Shown here: one piece after another, positions 34,767 through 43,114 of the stretch
Layout of the letters: every line of letters starts with the position of its first letter
Numbering within the stretch: position 1 is the first letter of the stretch
From: Arthrobacter sp. ISL-72
GTDB taxonomy: Bacteria; Actinomycetota; Actinomycetes; Actinomycetales; Micrococcaceae
Direction of reading: 5' to 3'
Assembly (NCBI RefSeq): GCF_018613755.1
Contig: NZ_JAGGPP010000013.1
Span: 279,411-343,410 of the forward strand
DNA: 64,000 nt
Translations under genes and position numbers: made by a program
The notes under the pieces: model-generated
The model's input: only the letters and a program-made list of their open reading frames with translations
Told to the model about the DNA's origin: nothing
The model's database searches: none

Positions 34767-36621
34767 GGTGCTCGGCGGGCCGGGTTTCGACAGGTTCAAC
34801 CAGCGGCTCGTCCTGCGCCGCGTCCCGGATCGCCAGCGCTGCCTGAATCAGTGCGGCGTGGGTCATCGCTTGTGGATAGTTTCCGAGCAGGGCCCCCGTG
34901 GCGGGATCGATCTCCTCGCTGAATAGACCAAGTGGGCTGGCGTTCCCCAACAGCGCCTCGAACATTTCCGCGGCCTCCGCGGCCCTTCCCGTCAGGGCGA
35001 GGCCCTGGGCCAGCCAGAAGGAGCAGGGCAGGAAGGCCCCCTCATCCCCGGGCAGTCCGTCCTGGCCCGGCGGGTAGCGGTACAGGAAGGGGTAGCCGGC
35101 CGACAACTCCGCCCGCACCGCGTCAACCGTGCCCCTCAGCCTTGCAGAAGCAGGCTCCTCGAAGCGCGTTACAGGCATGATCAGCAGGGCCGAGTCGAGA
35201 TCTGCGGATCCATACGAGCGGGTGTACGTATTCCTGGCAGGGTCGAAGCCCCTGGTCCTGATATCGGCGGAGATCGCGTCTCTCGCCGCTTCCCACCGGC
35301 GCCGCCGCCGGGCACTGATGCGATGTGTCCGGGCGATGTGCAAGGCACGGTCCAGCGCCAGCCAGCCCATGATCTTGGAATGCACATGGTGCGCCGCATC
35401 AGCCCGGATTTCCCAGATGCCGGCGTCGGGTTCCGGCCAGCGCCGCGCCACAAGGTCGGTGAAACCGCGCATTGCCCGCCACGTCTCCGAATTGAGCCGG
35501 TGCCCCTGCCCGACCAAGTTCCACGCAGCGTCCAGCACCCAGCCATAGCCGTCGAGCTGATGCTGGTGCGCGGCCCCGTTGCCCACCCGCACCGGAGCGC
35601 TGCCCGCGTAGCCCGGCCAGCCCTTCAGAGTGCGCTCGCGGGGGACGTGTCCTCCGGTCAGGGTGAGCAGGGCCGGCAGCCGGGGCCGCTCCAGCCGGCT
35701 GGCATGCAGCAGCCAGTTCAGGAAATTCAGGGCCTCGGCGTCCTTGCCCAGGCCGAGGAAGGCGGCGATGCCGATGCTGGCATCCCGCGGCCAGGCGTAC
35801 CTATAGTCCCAGTTCCGAATGCCCCCGGGATCCTCCGGCAAGGACGTAGTCGGGGCAGCGACGGGGGCGCCTGACGGGGAGTAGGTCAGCAGCTTCAGCG
35901 TCAGCAGGCTCCGCAGGACCGCTTCGCGGAACGGGACATTCCCGCTTATGCCTGAGGACCACTCCCGCCAGCGGGCTTCGTCATCTTCCACCAGGTCCCA
36001 GGCGGTTTCGGGGTCAACCCAGATCAGCGGTTCCGTGTAGGCCATGGCGAGCACCATCACAACGGGACGCCCGGGCTCAACGGTGATTGCCGTCGTCGTA
36101 CCCGGCTCCACCCGCAGCCCGCCGCTGCAGCCGAGCGACACGGCCAGGGCGCCCCATTCGCAGACCAGGTGCAGTCCCTGCCGGACGCGGGGGCGGAGGT
36201 GGCGCTCGCCGAAGCGCGGGTCAAATTCGACGGCGGCCCGCACCGGCCCGCCCTCGGCCGCCAGCCGCCGGATGAGGAGAGTCGTGGGCAGCAGGCGGCC
36301 CGAGACCTCCGCCACCATTGCTTCGGTGAGCGACTACGTGCCGCGGTCCGCGGCCCAGACGGTCTCGAGCGTCGCAGTGTGGGGCCGGTACCTGCGGGCG
36401 AGGGGCTTGGCGGGCACGGCGGGGCCGGTGCGGAAGGTGCCCGCTTCGGGGCCGCCGAGCAGGGCGCCGAAGACGGGATCGCCGTCGAAGGTAGGCGCGC
36501 AAAGCCAGTCGACGCCGCCGTCGGCCGAGACCAGCGCGGCCGTGCGTGTGTCTCCCAGCAGCAGCCCGTAGTCCGCAAGGGCGGGGGAGTCCACGTTGAC
36601 GGCTTCCATTTGGTCGTGCAC
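34744..36621 (-). pseudogene. GH15 family glycoside hydrolase with an in-frame stop
   Basis: From ATG 36621 the protein begins with the GH15 N-domain (MEAVNVDSPALADYGLLLGD, DGGVDWLCAPTFDGDPVFGA LLGG, RYRPHTATLETVWAA). It meets TAG at 36334-36336 after DRGT and continues in frame [20 protein letters not shown] through the (alpha/alpha)6 barrel ([44 protein letters not shown]). Total about 625 codons, normal for trehalase/glucodextranase-like GH15. Apart from the stop everything seems intact, so it is either a recent nonsense allele or a sequencing error. A restart at 36318 would lack the N-domain. Confidence 0.82.
34783..34806. repeat. REP-like element inside the GH15 3' end
   Basis: GGTTTCGACAGGTTCAACCA followed by GCGG, a short partly palindromic element of the kind scattered in actinobacterial spacers. 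Here it is read as LVEPVET near the GH15 C-terminus. Its two halves (GGTTTCGACAGGC and TCAACCAGCGG) also occur at 27727-27739 and 27778-27788, separated by unrelated sequence. Confidence 0.4.
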
Positions 36622-36642
36622 CTTCTCTCGCGCTGGCTGGCG

Positions 36643-37173
36643 TCAGGGGACCGTGAGGAGCAACCCGAGCAGGGAGCCATAGACCAGATGGGCTGCCACG
36701 GCCACCGCCGGCGTCTGGATCCCGTAGTTCAGGCCCAGCAGGCCGGGAGGTTCAAGGGCTGCCCGGCTGGCCGGACCGGCCCTGGTGCTGGCCATTCTGG
36801 GGTGGATGCCGGGCCGCAGCGGCAGAATGACGGTCAGCGCCACGGCGACATGCAGGAGCCCCAGCAGGGCGCCGATCCACCAGGTCGCCCGGCCCAGCAG
36901 CGCAAAAACGGCCGCATAACCGAGGGCGAACACCTGCCTGCCGCCAGATGGATGAAGAAGCCGGCGACGCGCGCCTTGTCCGGGTCCGGCGTGACAAGGC
37001 TGCCCAGGACCAGCGGCAGGTCGAGCCGGGTCCAGCCGGCCATCTGGAAAGCAATCATCACCGCGGTCAGGGCTGTGGTGGCGAGCAGCCCCAACAGCGC
37101 CCAGCCTTGCCAGTCCATCTCAACCGCCGCCGGCCCGCTGCATCGGCACGGTTGCCGCCTGGGATGAGTCCAT
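36643..37173 (-). pseudogene. Conserved small membrane protein with two frameshifts
   Basis: A strong ribosome site (AAGGAG) precedes ATG 37173, MDSSQAATVPMQRAGGG, ending at a TGA. The sequence goes on in a second frame MDWQGWALLGLLATTALTAV ... KARVAGFFIHLAAG, then in a third frame VFALGYAAVFALLGRATWWI ... LVYGSLLGLLLTVP. Joined, they give about 175 residues with four membrane helices. The second shift is at a tandem CAGGCAGG (about 36935-36943); a third CAGG unit would restore frame. Family name not recognised. Confidence 0.7.
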
Positions 37174-37181
37174 GACGCTCC

Positions 37182-37210
37182 TTCTAAAACTAGATTAGTT
37201 AATTTTAGAA
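37182..37210. promoter_or_regulatory. AT-rich palindromic operator
   Basis: TTCTAAAA and TTTTAGAA flank an inner AACTA-gat-TAGTT, giving a two-layer inverted repeat in an otherwise GC-rich region, about 10 bp upstream of the small membrane gene start. It fits a MarR/TetR-type operator or an AT-rich promoter; no adjacent regulator gene was found. Confidence 0.5.
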
Positions 37211-37273
37211 TGCGGGATGAGCGGCAGGCAAGACCAGGTCACGATGGGGAGGTGAGTCCTCGGTCGTTCCGGG

Positions 37274-37336
37274 ACAGCGAATCGGTCACAGGACACGCGT
37301 TTATGCGCGTCCTCCTGCCGTTTCTGCGTCCTGGCT
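37274..37336. repeat. Dispersed hairpin repeat, copy B
   Basis: Matches copy A (34704-34766) over about 63 bp, with a less perfect stem. It lies 28 bp past the stop of the minus-strand TfoX-like gene, again in terminator position. Confidence 0.6.
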
Positions 37337-37363
37337 GGGACCAGGAGGTCCTTGCGTGGAAGG

Positions 37364-37750
37364 CTACTTCTTCGCGGCCTTGGGCTTGGCTGCTTTCGGC
37401 TCTTTGGGCGGCACCGTGGCGACGTGCTCGAAGGCCTTCTCCACCCAGGCCTTTGCCCGGGTCGCGTCGCCGTCGCCCTCGGCATTCCACACTTCGGGCA
37501 GGCCGGTGTAGCCGCCCATGGGACGCTCGGCGGGTCCGAACGGGACGGTGCGCTCGGTGCTTTCGAGCACCTCCCTGTCCTCGTCCGAGAGCTTGACGCC
37601 GATCGTGGGGCCGAACAGCCCGGCGAACATGTTTCCGTTGACGAACGCTCCCAGGTTGCCGAACATCGGCTTGACGACCACCTCGGGGTGGTCCGGCATG
37701 ACGGAGCGGAAGTGTTCCTTGTCGGCGTCGGACGCTTTGGGCATTTCCAT
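37364..37750 (-). CDS. TfoX N-terminal domain protein
   Basis: 128 residues from ATG 37750 (AGGAG 9 nt upstream). Contains the TfoX_N core PEVVVKPMFGNLGAFVNGNM FAGLFGPTIGVKLS. The C-terminus is a Lys/Ala/Pro tail (PPKEPKAAKPKAAKK) found in many actinobacterial members. In Gammaproteobacteria TfoX regulates competence; single-domain actinobacterial forms have no established role. Confidence 0.85.
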   Translation of the reverse strand: MEMPKASDADKEHFRSVMPDHPEVVVKPMFGNLGAFVNGNMFAGLFGPTIGVKLSDEDREVLESTERTVPFGPAERPMGGYTGLPEVWNAEGDGDATRAKAWVEKAFEHVATVPPKEPKAAKPKAAKK

Positions 37751-37868
37751 GGCGATCATCTCCTGGCGGCAGGTCGGCGGAACCTGTGTGCAGGATATGC
37801 CCGTTCGTGCACCCGGTCGAGGTCTTTTGGAGCATCCGGCTCGACGCCGGTGATGGCGATCCTCAGCC

Positions 37869-38642
37869 CTAGGCCGGCGTGCTGCCTTCCGCGCCTTCCC
37901 AGTGCCTCCGCAGCAACTCCGCCAGCCGCTCCGGCTCGATCCGGTGCGGCGGGTCGAAGTGATGGCGCTCGGGGAACACCTCCAGGTGGAAGTCCGGGAA
38001 GAAGACCCTTGCCAGCCGGTGCGCAATCTCGCCGTAGTCATCCGGGTTGCTCAGGCCGCCAAGGGCGAAAAACACCGGCTCGCGAAAGGCCGCCAGACGG
38101 GCCCTGTCCAAGTCGTAGCTTTTGAAGGTCCGCAGGAACGCCCTGATACCGGCGGGCCGTTTGGCCATCCACGGCGGCGGGGGACCCGGCGGTGGTGGTG
38201 GAAGGACGACGTCGGGCTTAACTGCAAGCCTCATGAAGGCAGGCAGGAACTGCTCCGGAGTAAGTGTCTCCAGCTGCTCGTACTTCTTCCAGAGCTCGGC
38301 ATGCGCGGGGCTCCAGTCCCAGCTTCCAGCCCAGGCAGGTTCGAGCAGGGCCAGGCTCAACAGGCGCTCGGGATGTTTGGCGGCAAACGCGAGTGCCGCA
38401 GCGCCGCCGCCCGAATATCCGGTGAGATGAAACGTCTCCCACCCACGGGCATCGGCCTCCCGCAGGACGCCTTCGATTTCGGCGTCCAGGCTCCAGCCGG
38501 GCGGAGGCTCGTCGTCAGCATACAGCTCCAGATCCTTGGCGAAGGCGTGGACGTCCGGGCCCAGGGCCTCGATAAGCGCGTCGTAGGCAGGTTGGGCAGG
38601 GAGCACGCTCCCGGGAAGCAGGATGGCCCGAATCGGTGGCAT
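37869..38642 (-). CDS. Alpha/beta hydrolase
   Basis: 257 residues from ATG 38642 (MPPIRAILLPGSVLPAQ). Nucleophile elbow LTGYSGGGAAALAFAA, acid region FFALGGLSNPDD and His in PERHHFDPPHRIEPERLAEL. A proline-rich lid (PPPPPGPPPPWM) is unusual. Substrate unknown; likely an esterase or similar cytoplasmic hydrolase. Convergently placed with nothing; its upstream region is shared with the divergent lipoprotein operon. Confidence 0.8.
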   Translation of the reverse strand: MPPIRAILLPGSVLPAQPAYDALIEALGPDVHAFAKDLELYADDEPPPGWSLDAEIEGVLREADARGWETFHLTGYSGGGAAALAFAAKHPERLLSLALLEPAWAGSWDWSPAHAELWKKYEQLETLTPEQFLPAFMRLAVKPDVVLPPPPPGPPPPWMAKRPAGIRAFLRTFKSYDLDRARLAAFREPVFFALGGLSNPDDYGEIAHRLARVFFPDFHLEVFPERHHFDPPHRIEPERLAELLRRHWEGAEGSTPA

Positions 38643-38818
38643 GGCAGAACCATACGCCGGGCCGGCAGGGCCTGCTACTGCCAGGCCGGATATCACCACC
38701 GGATCCGTACAAATTCTGGCCGCGGAGTGCTATACCTGCACTAAGGCAACTAAATTTGGGGTCGTCAACAGTACGGCAACTCGGATGAACCGGGCCTGCC
38801 CGGAGGCTGGAGGCGCCG

Positions 38819-39301
38819 GTGCCGACGAAGCCAGCCACACCACGGACCCGCCACCGGGGCGCCACCCGAAAAGCCCTCATCTCCTGCTGCTTCGGGGCGC
38901 TCAGCTTACTTACGGCCTGCGGCGCCGGCGGGATCAGTGACACCGTCTCCACCGCCGCGGAAGACACGGCCTCAGCCATTGCCACCGCCCGGATCGCCAC
39001 CCGCTTGGAGATGGACGGCCAGCTGACGCGGGCCGCCACCTCCACCGCGCTGGACGACGCCCTCAAGGAAGTGCAGACCAGCCGCGACACCGTTCTGCGG
39101 CTCGCGCCCAGCACTGCCGAGGACCGGCAGCTTCGGGAGGAAGCGCTGAAAGTCCTGGATACGTCAACCGCCGGCCTCACCACAGCCCGGGACGCAGTGT
39201 CCAGCGACGACGGCGGTCCGTCCCTGTCGGACGGGGACCGCGCGCTCGCCGCAGCCGAGGAAGCCCTGAACGGGCTGAAAACGAAAGCCGGCGGGAAATG
39301 A
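38819..39301 (+). CDS. Small putative lipoprotein
   Basis: 160 residues from GTG 38819. Basic N-terminus, short hydrophobic stretch and lipobox-like LLTACG near residue 34, then an Ala/Thr/Asp-rich helical domain (TLEMDGQLTRA, DALKEVQTSRDTVLRLAPST). Its stop overlaps the NRAMP-like gene (ATGA), so it may be an accessory subunit or sensor of that transporter. Family not recognised. Confidence 0.65.
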   Translation: MPTKPATPRTRHRGATRKALISCCFGALSLLTACGAGGISDTVSTAAEDTASAIATARIATRLEMDGQLTRAATSTALDDALKEVQTSRDTVLRLAPSTAEDRQLREEALKVLDTSTAGLTTARDAVSSDDGGPSLSDGDRALAAAEEALNGLKTKAGGK

Positions 39302-40527
39302 AGCGCATCCTGGGCGTGGCCCTCGGCATCCTGACCGCCATCGGCGGGTTCGTGGACATCGGCGACCTCGTGACCAACGCCGTCGTCGGATCCCGCTTCG
39401 GGCTGTCCCTGATCTGGGTGGTGGGCGTCGGCGTCGCCGGCATCTGCATCTTTGCCAACATGTCCGGGCGGGTGGCAGCCGCCTCCGGCCGGGCAACGTT
39501 CGAGGTGATCCGTGAACGGCTGGGGCCCCGGGCCGGCCTGGCGAACCTGTCCGCGTCCTTCTTCATCAACCTCATGACGGTGACCGCGGAACTCGGCGGG
39601 ATCGCCCTCGCCCTGCAGCTGGCCACCAGCGTCCACTACCTCCTCTTGATTCCGGTGGCCGTGGTGGCCGTGTGGCTGGTCATCTGGCGGGTCAAATTCT
39701 CCATCATGGAAAACGTCACCGGGCTCCTGGGACTGGCCCTGATCGTTTTCGTCGTGGCGCTGTTCCTGCTCAAACCTGACTGGGGCTCCCTGGCCGGGCA
39801 GGCCCTGGCACCGGCTGTCCCGGACGAGGAAACCGGCGCCGCTTACTGGTACTTCGCCATTGCCCTGTTCGGCGCCGCCATGACGCCGTACGAGGTGTTC
39901 TTCTTCTCCTCCGGCGCGGTGGAGGAAGGCTGGACCATCAAGGACCTGATCCAGTCCCGGATCAACGTGCTGGTCGGCTTCCCGCTCGGCGGGCTGCTAT
40001 CCGTGGCGATCGCCGCCTGCGCCGCCGTCGTGCTCCTGCCGGCTGGCATTGCCGTCACCTCCATCTCCCAGGTGATCCTCCCGGTGGCGGAGGGCGCCGG
40101 AAAGCTCGGGCTGGCGTTTGTCCTGGTTGGCCTAGTGGCTGCCACGTTCGGAGCAGCCCTGGAGACGACGCTGTCCAGCGGCTACACCCTGGCACAGTTC
40201 TTCGGCTGGTCGTGGGGCAAATTCCGGCGCCCCGCGCAGGCCGCCCGGTTCCACCTGTCCATGATCATCTGCCTGCTGATCGGCGTGGCCGTCCTGTCCA
40301 CCGGCGTGGACCCCGTGCTCATCACCGAATACTCGGTGGTGTTCTCCGCCGTCGCGCTGCCGCTAACGTACCTGCCCATACTCATCGTGGCGAACGACCC
40401 GCAATACATGGGCGGGCACGTCAACGGCAGGGGAGTGAATGTGCTGGCCATGATCTACCTCGTGGTGATCCTCGCTGCCTCGCTGGCGGCCATACCGCTC
40501 ATGATTGTGACAGGAGCCGGCTCATGA
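39298..40527 (+). CDS. NRAMP-like divalent metal transporter with altered metal-site motifs
   Basis: 409 residues, about 11 membrane helices. The NRAMP frame is clear: GGFVDIGDLVTNAVVGSRFG in helix 1 and FGAAMTPYEVFFFSSGAVEE in helix 6. However, the canonical DPGN is DIGD (Asp20, Asp23) and the canonical MPH is MTPY (195-198). Similar swaps occur in NRAMP-related Mg transporters and in non-classical clades, so the substrate may not be Mn or Fe. Coupled to the upstream lipoprotein and the downstream gene by 4-bp overlaps. Confidence 0.82.
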   Translation: MKRILGVALGILTAIGGFVDIGDLVTNAVVGSRFGLSLIWVVGVGVAGICIFANMSGRVAAASGRATFEVIRERLGPRAGLANLSASFFINLMTVTAELGGIALALQLATSVHYLLLIPVAVVAVWLVIWRVKFSIMENVTGLLGLALIVFVVALFLLKPDWGSLAGQALAPAVPDEETGAAYWYFAIALFGAAMTPYEVFFFSSGAVEEGWTIKDLIQSRINVLVGFPLGGLLSVAIAACAAVVLLPAGIAVTSISQVILPVAEGAGKLGLAFVLVGLVAATFGAALETTLSSGYTLAQFFGWSWGKFRRPAQAARFHLSMIICLLIGVAVLSTGVDPVLITEYSVVFSAVALPLTYLPILIVANDPQYMGGHVNGRGVNVLAMIYLVVILAASLAAIPLMIVTGAGS

Positions 40528-40931
40528 AGACGCCCCGCCCGCTGGTCCCGGTTCCGCCTGTTGCCGGACGGACCCTGGACGCGCAGCTGCACCTGCTGGA
40601 CCGCCAGGTGCTGGACAACGACGGCGTCCCCGTCACCACAGTGGACGACCTCGAACTCAGCCCTCCCGGTTCCGGCCCCGAGATTCCCGAGGGAACGCCG
40701 GCGCCTGTCATCACCGCACTGCTGACCGGCCCCATCCTGGGGACGCGCATCTTCGGCGGCAGGCCGCCGTCGTCCCGGCTGATCCGCATCCCCTGGAAGG
40801 ACGTTGCCGACGTCGGCGTGGTGGTCCGGCTCGGCGTCAGCGGGCAGAACCTCGATGCCGACTGGGTGGAGCGCTGGATCCGCGACAAGATTATCGCGCG
40901 GATTCCGGGAGGCAGCCGTGATCCTCGGTGA
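40524..40931 (+). CDS. PRC-barrel-like accessory protein of the NRAMP operon
   Basis: 135 residues from ATG 40524, overlapping the transporter stop. QLHLLDRQVLDNDGVPVTTV DDLEL and RLIRIPWKDVADVGVVVRL form two beta-rich blocks resembling PRC-barrel halves. Probably a cytosolic partner or regulator of the transporter. The long open frame upstream of 40524 is antisense-free noise within the transporter gene. Confidence 0.6.
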   Translation: MKTPRPLVPVPPVAGRTLDAQLHLLDRQVLDNDGVPVTTVDDLELSPPGSGPEIPEGTPAPVITALLTGPILGTRIFGGRPPSSRLIRIPWKDVADVGVVVRLGVSGQNLDADWVERWIRDKIIARIPGGSRDPR

Positions 40932-41265
40932 CCTCCTGGGGACCCCCGTGTTCGACGACGACGGGGTGAGGCTTGGGCGCGTGGCCGACGCCCGGTTCGT
41001 GGTGGACGGCGTACCGCCCCAGCTGATGGCCGACGCGCGCCTTCTGGGACTGGTGGTCAGCCCGCACAGCTGGTCGTCCTTCCTTGGCTACGAGCGGAAC
41101 AGCCTAACCCAGCCGTGGCCGTTGCCGGCGCTGCTGCGGTGGCGGCACAGCGGGTCCTTCCTGGTGATGTGGGCGGACATCGCGATGATCGGCGACGGGT
41201 CGGTCCGGCTGCGGCGCGGGTACACCGCCTACAGCCCCGCGTTGGACGGCGATGGGCAGGAGTGA
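40918..41265 (+). CDS. PRC-barrel domain protein
   Basis: 115 residues from GTG 40918, overlapping the preceding gene by 14 bp. ILGDLLGTPVFDDDGVRLGR VADARFVVDG is a standard PRC-barrel opening; the rest (LGLVVSPHSWSSFLGYERNS) is less typical. Last gene of the lipoprotein-transporter-PRC-PRC operon. Confidence 0.65.
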   Translation: MILGDLLGTPVFDDDGVRLGRVADARFVVDGVPPQLMADARLLGLVVSPHSWSSFLGYERNSLTQPWPLPALLRWRHSGSFLVMWADIAMIGDGSVRLRRGYTAYSPALDGDGQE

Positions 41266-41450
41266 TCGGGCTGATTCGCACGTGGCTGGGGCGGCCGGTT
41301 CGGGGTGCTGGTTCGGGGCGTGGCTCGGGGCGCTCGAAAACTCCTGTAGAGTAGTTTCTGTTGTTGTGTTTATGCAGTTGGTAGTTCAGGCAGTACGCGC
41401 GGTCGAAAGTCCGCGTTCTTCTGAAGTAGCGGTTTTGAACACCCCACACC

Positions 41451-41480
41451 GGAGGACCCGAAAGTCGGGACTTTTCCTCC
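41451..41480 (+). promoter_or_regulatory. Structured 5' leader of the cold-shock gene
   Basis: GGAGGA / TCCTCC enclose CCCGA-aag-TCGGG in the leader, ending 22 nt before the start codon, and a further small stem CGCGG / CCGCG lies at about 41398-41414. Long folded leaders are usual in csp mRNAs and change with temperature. Confidence 0.45.
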
Positions 41481-41502
41481 ACCTTCACGAAGGACAAAAA
41501 TA

Positions 41503-41706
41503 ATGGCTACTGGTACCGTCAAATGGTTTAACGCTGAAAAGGGCTTCGGCTTCATTTCCCCGGACGACTCCTCGCAGGACGTCTTCGCGCACTACTCCGC
41601 GATCAACTCCGGCGGCTTCCGCTCCCTCGAAGAGAACCAGAAGGTTTCCTTCGAAACCGAGCAGGGCCCCAAGGGTCCCCAGGCCGTCAACATCCAGGCT
41701 CTCTAA
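41503..41706 (+). CDS. cspA: CspA-family cold-shock protein
   Basis: 67 residues, [20 protein letters not shown] with RNP1 (KGFGFI) and RNP2 (VFAHYS) RNA-binding motifs; the standard single OB-fold nucleic acid chaperone length. GAAGGA precedes the ATG. Followed by a strong intrinsic terminator, so it is monocistronic. Confidence 0.95.
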   Translation: MATGTVKWFNAEKGFGFISPDDSSQDVFAHYSAINSGGFRSLEENQKVSFETEQGPKGPQAVNIQAL

Positions 41707-41744
41707 TTTCCTAGAGAACCTGGGGCCTCAGGGTTTCATATTTC

Positions 41745-41780
41745 AAGCAGGGCCCGCCATCGGCGGGCCCTGCTTTTGTT
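41745..41780 (+). terminator. Intrinsic terminator of cspA
   Basis: Perfect 14-bp stem AAGCAGGGCCCGCC / GGCGGGCCCTGCTT with a 3-nt loop (ATC), followed by TTGTT; the best rho-independent terminator in the window. Confidence 0.92.
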
Positions 41781-41904
41781 AACCCTGTTGTGCTACTGGC
41801 GGCGCGGGCCGTCACCGTACGGCTATGCTGAGGAGCGCCTGTAAGGCACGGCAGTGGCGTGGCGGCGAGGACCACCGTTACTGCTCGCGGAAGGACAAAA
41901 TCGA

Positions 41905-42903
41905 ATGGCGCGAGCGACAGTGCAGGACGTCGCCAGGACAGCGGGAGTGTCCGTCGGGACGGTGTCCCGCGTCTTAAACGGAAGTCCGGCTGTCAGTGAG
42001 TCGAGCAAGGAAAAGGTCACTGCGGCAATCCGTCAGCTCAGTTACCGGCCGCTTGCCTCTGCCCGCGACCTTCGCCGGGACCGGACAATGCGTGTTTTGG
42101 CCCTCGCCAAGAATTTGGACTCACTGGTGATCAGTGAAGTCTTCCGCGGTGTGGGGGACGCTGCGGCTGACTCGGGCTATGTCAGCCTCATCGCGGCGAC
42201 GTCCGGGGACCTCGAGCGGGAACAGCAACTGGTGGACATGCTGCGGAATGGCTCCGTGGACGGATTGATCCTGTTTTCGCCGACGATGGCGGATGAGGAT
42301 GTCGAGGCCGTGGCCGAACACCTGAGCGTCGTTCAGGTCTGCGAGATCGTCGACGCCGAGGCCGCCTTCGGCGTTTCCATCGACGACCGCCAGGCCGCTT
42401 ACGACATCACGCGCCATCTGGTTGAAACCGGCGGCCGCAGGCTGGCCATGATCGGGAACAAAAATGCCCGCTCAGGACGGCTCCGCGAGGAAGGCTTTCG
42501 GCAGGCCGTCACCGAAGCGGGCTTGTCTCCGGACCGGATGCTGTTCGGTGAGGGCAGTTTCGGCTTCCACGCCGGGCGCAGCCTGGCCCGGAAACTGCTG
42601 GAGGCGGAGCATCTTCCGGACGCAGTGTTTTGCGGCACCGACATCGTGGCAGCCGGGTGCGTGCGCGAACTCACCGATGCTGGTTTGCGGGTGCCTGACG
42701 ACATCGCGGTGGCAGGTTTTGATGACTCGGCCCAGGCGGAAATGTGCGTCCCGGAGCTGACCACTGTCCGGCAGCCGGCCTACGAGATGGGCCGCGTGGC
42801 ATTTACCGAACTCCTGACACGGATGACAGTGCCCGGCGCACATCGCCGCGGCCGCACTTTCCTCCCTCATGAACTCGTGGTACGGGACTCGACCAAGGGC
42901 TAA
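41905..42903 (+). CDS. LacI-family sugar operon repressor
   Basis: 332 residues from ATG 41905 (GGAAGGA upstream). HTH ATVQDVARTAGVSVGTVSRV LNGSPAVSESSKEKV, then a periplasmic-binding-fold effector domain (VISEVFRGVGDAAADSGYVS, FCGTDIVAAGCVRELTDAGL, DDIAVAGFDDS). It lies directly upstream of two identical 14-bp palindromes and the sugar operon, which it presumably represses. Confidence 0.92.
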   Translation: MARATVQDVARTAGVSVGTVSRVLNGSPAVSESSKEKVTAAIRQLSYRPLASARDLRRDRTMRVLALAKNLDSLVISEVFRGVGDAAADSGYVSLIAATSGDLEREQQLVDMLRNGSVDGLILFSPTMADEDVEAVAEHLSVVQVCEIVDAEAAFGVSIDDRQAAYDITRHLVETGGRRLAMIGNKNARSGRLREEGFRQAVTEAGLSPDRMLFGEGSFGFHAGRSLARKLLEAEHLPDAVFCGTDIVAAGCVRELTDAGLRVPDDIAVAGFDDSAQAEMCVPELTTVRQPAYEMGRVAFTELLTRMTVPGAHRRGRTFLPHELVVRDSTKG

Positions 42904-42912
42904 GAAAAAGGG

Positions 42913-42942
42913 TTGACAGCCCCGCGTGGTCCCTGTCACACT
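42913..42942 (+). promoter_or_regulatory. Candidate promoter of the sugar operon
   Basis: TTGACA at 42913-42918 and CACACT at 42937-42942 with an 18-bp spacer. The first LacI-type operator begins 5 bp downstream, where it would cover the transcription start. Confidence 0.5.
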
Positions 42943-42946
42943 ATTT

Positions 42947-42960
42947 TGGAATCGATTCCA
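42947..42960. promoter_or_regulatory. LacI-type operator 1
   Basis: Perfect palindrome TGGAATCGATTCCA, identical to operator 2, with the central CG expected of LacI/GalR sites. Confidence 0.82.
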
Positions 42961-42990
42961 TGAACTCGCAGCAGACATCTATCCCGTTTT

Positions 42991-43004
42991 TGGAATCGAT
43001 TCCA
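42991..43004. promoter_or_regulatory. LacI-type operator 2
   Basis: Second copy of TGGAATCGATTCCA, 44 bp centre to centre from operator 1 (about four helical turns), a spacing that would let two dimers sit on the same DNA face. It lies in the leader about 110 bp before the binding-protein gene. Confidence 0.82.
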
Positions 43005-43114
43005 AATAGCAAGGAAGCATCCGGCAAAGAAGCCATGTTCAGGGTGCGTGGCAGACCCCGTCGCTGCCGCCTCACTGAGCTTCCACTGCCCACAGACCCC
43101 TAAAGGAGCCACTC

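Noticed and set aside
37239..37835. 198-codon minus-strand open frame over the TfoX-like gene
   Set aside because: Out of frame with the conserved TfoX_N core and Arg/His-rich; a shadow.
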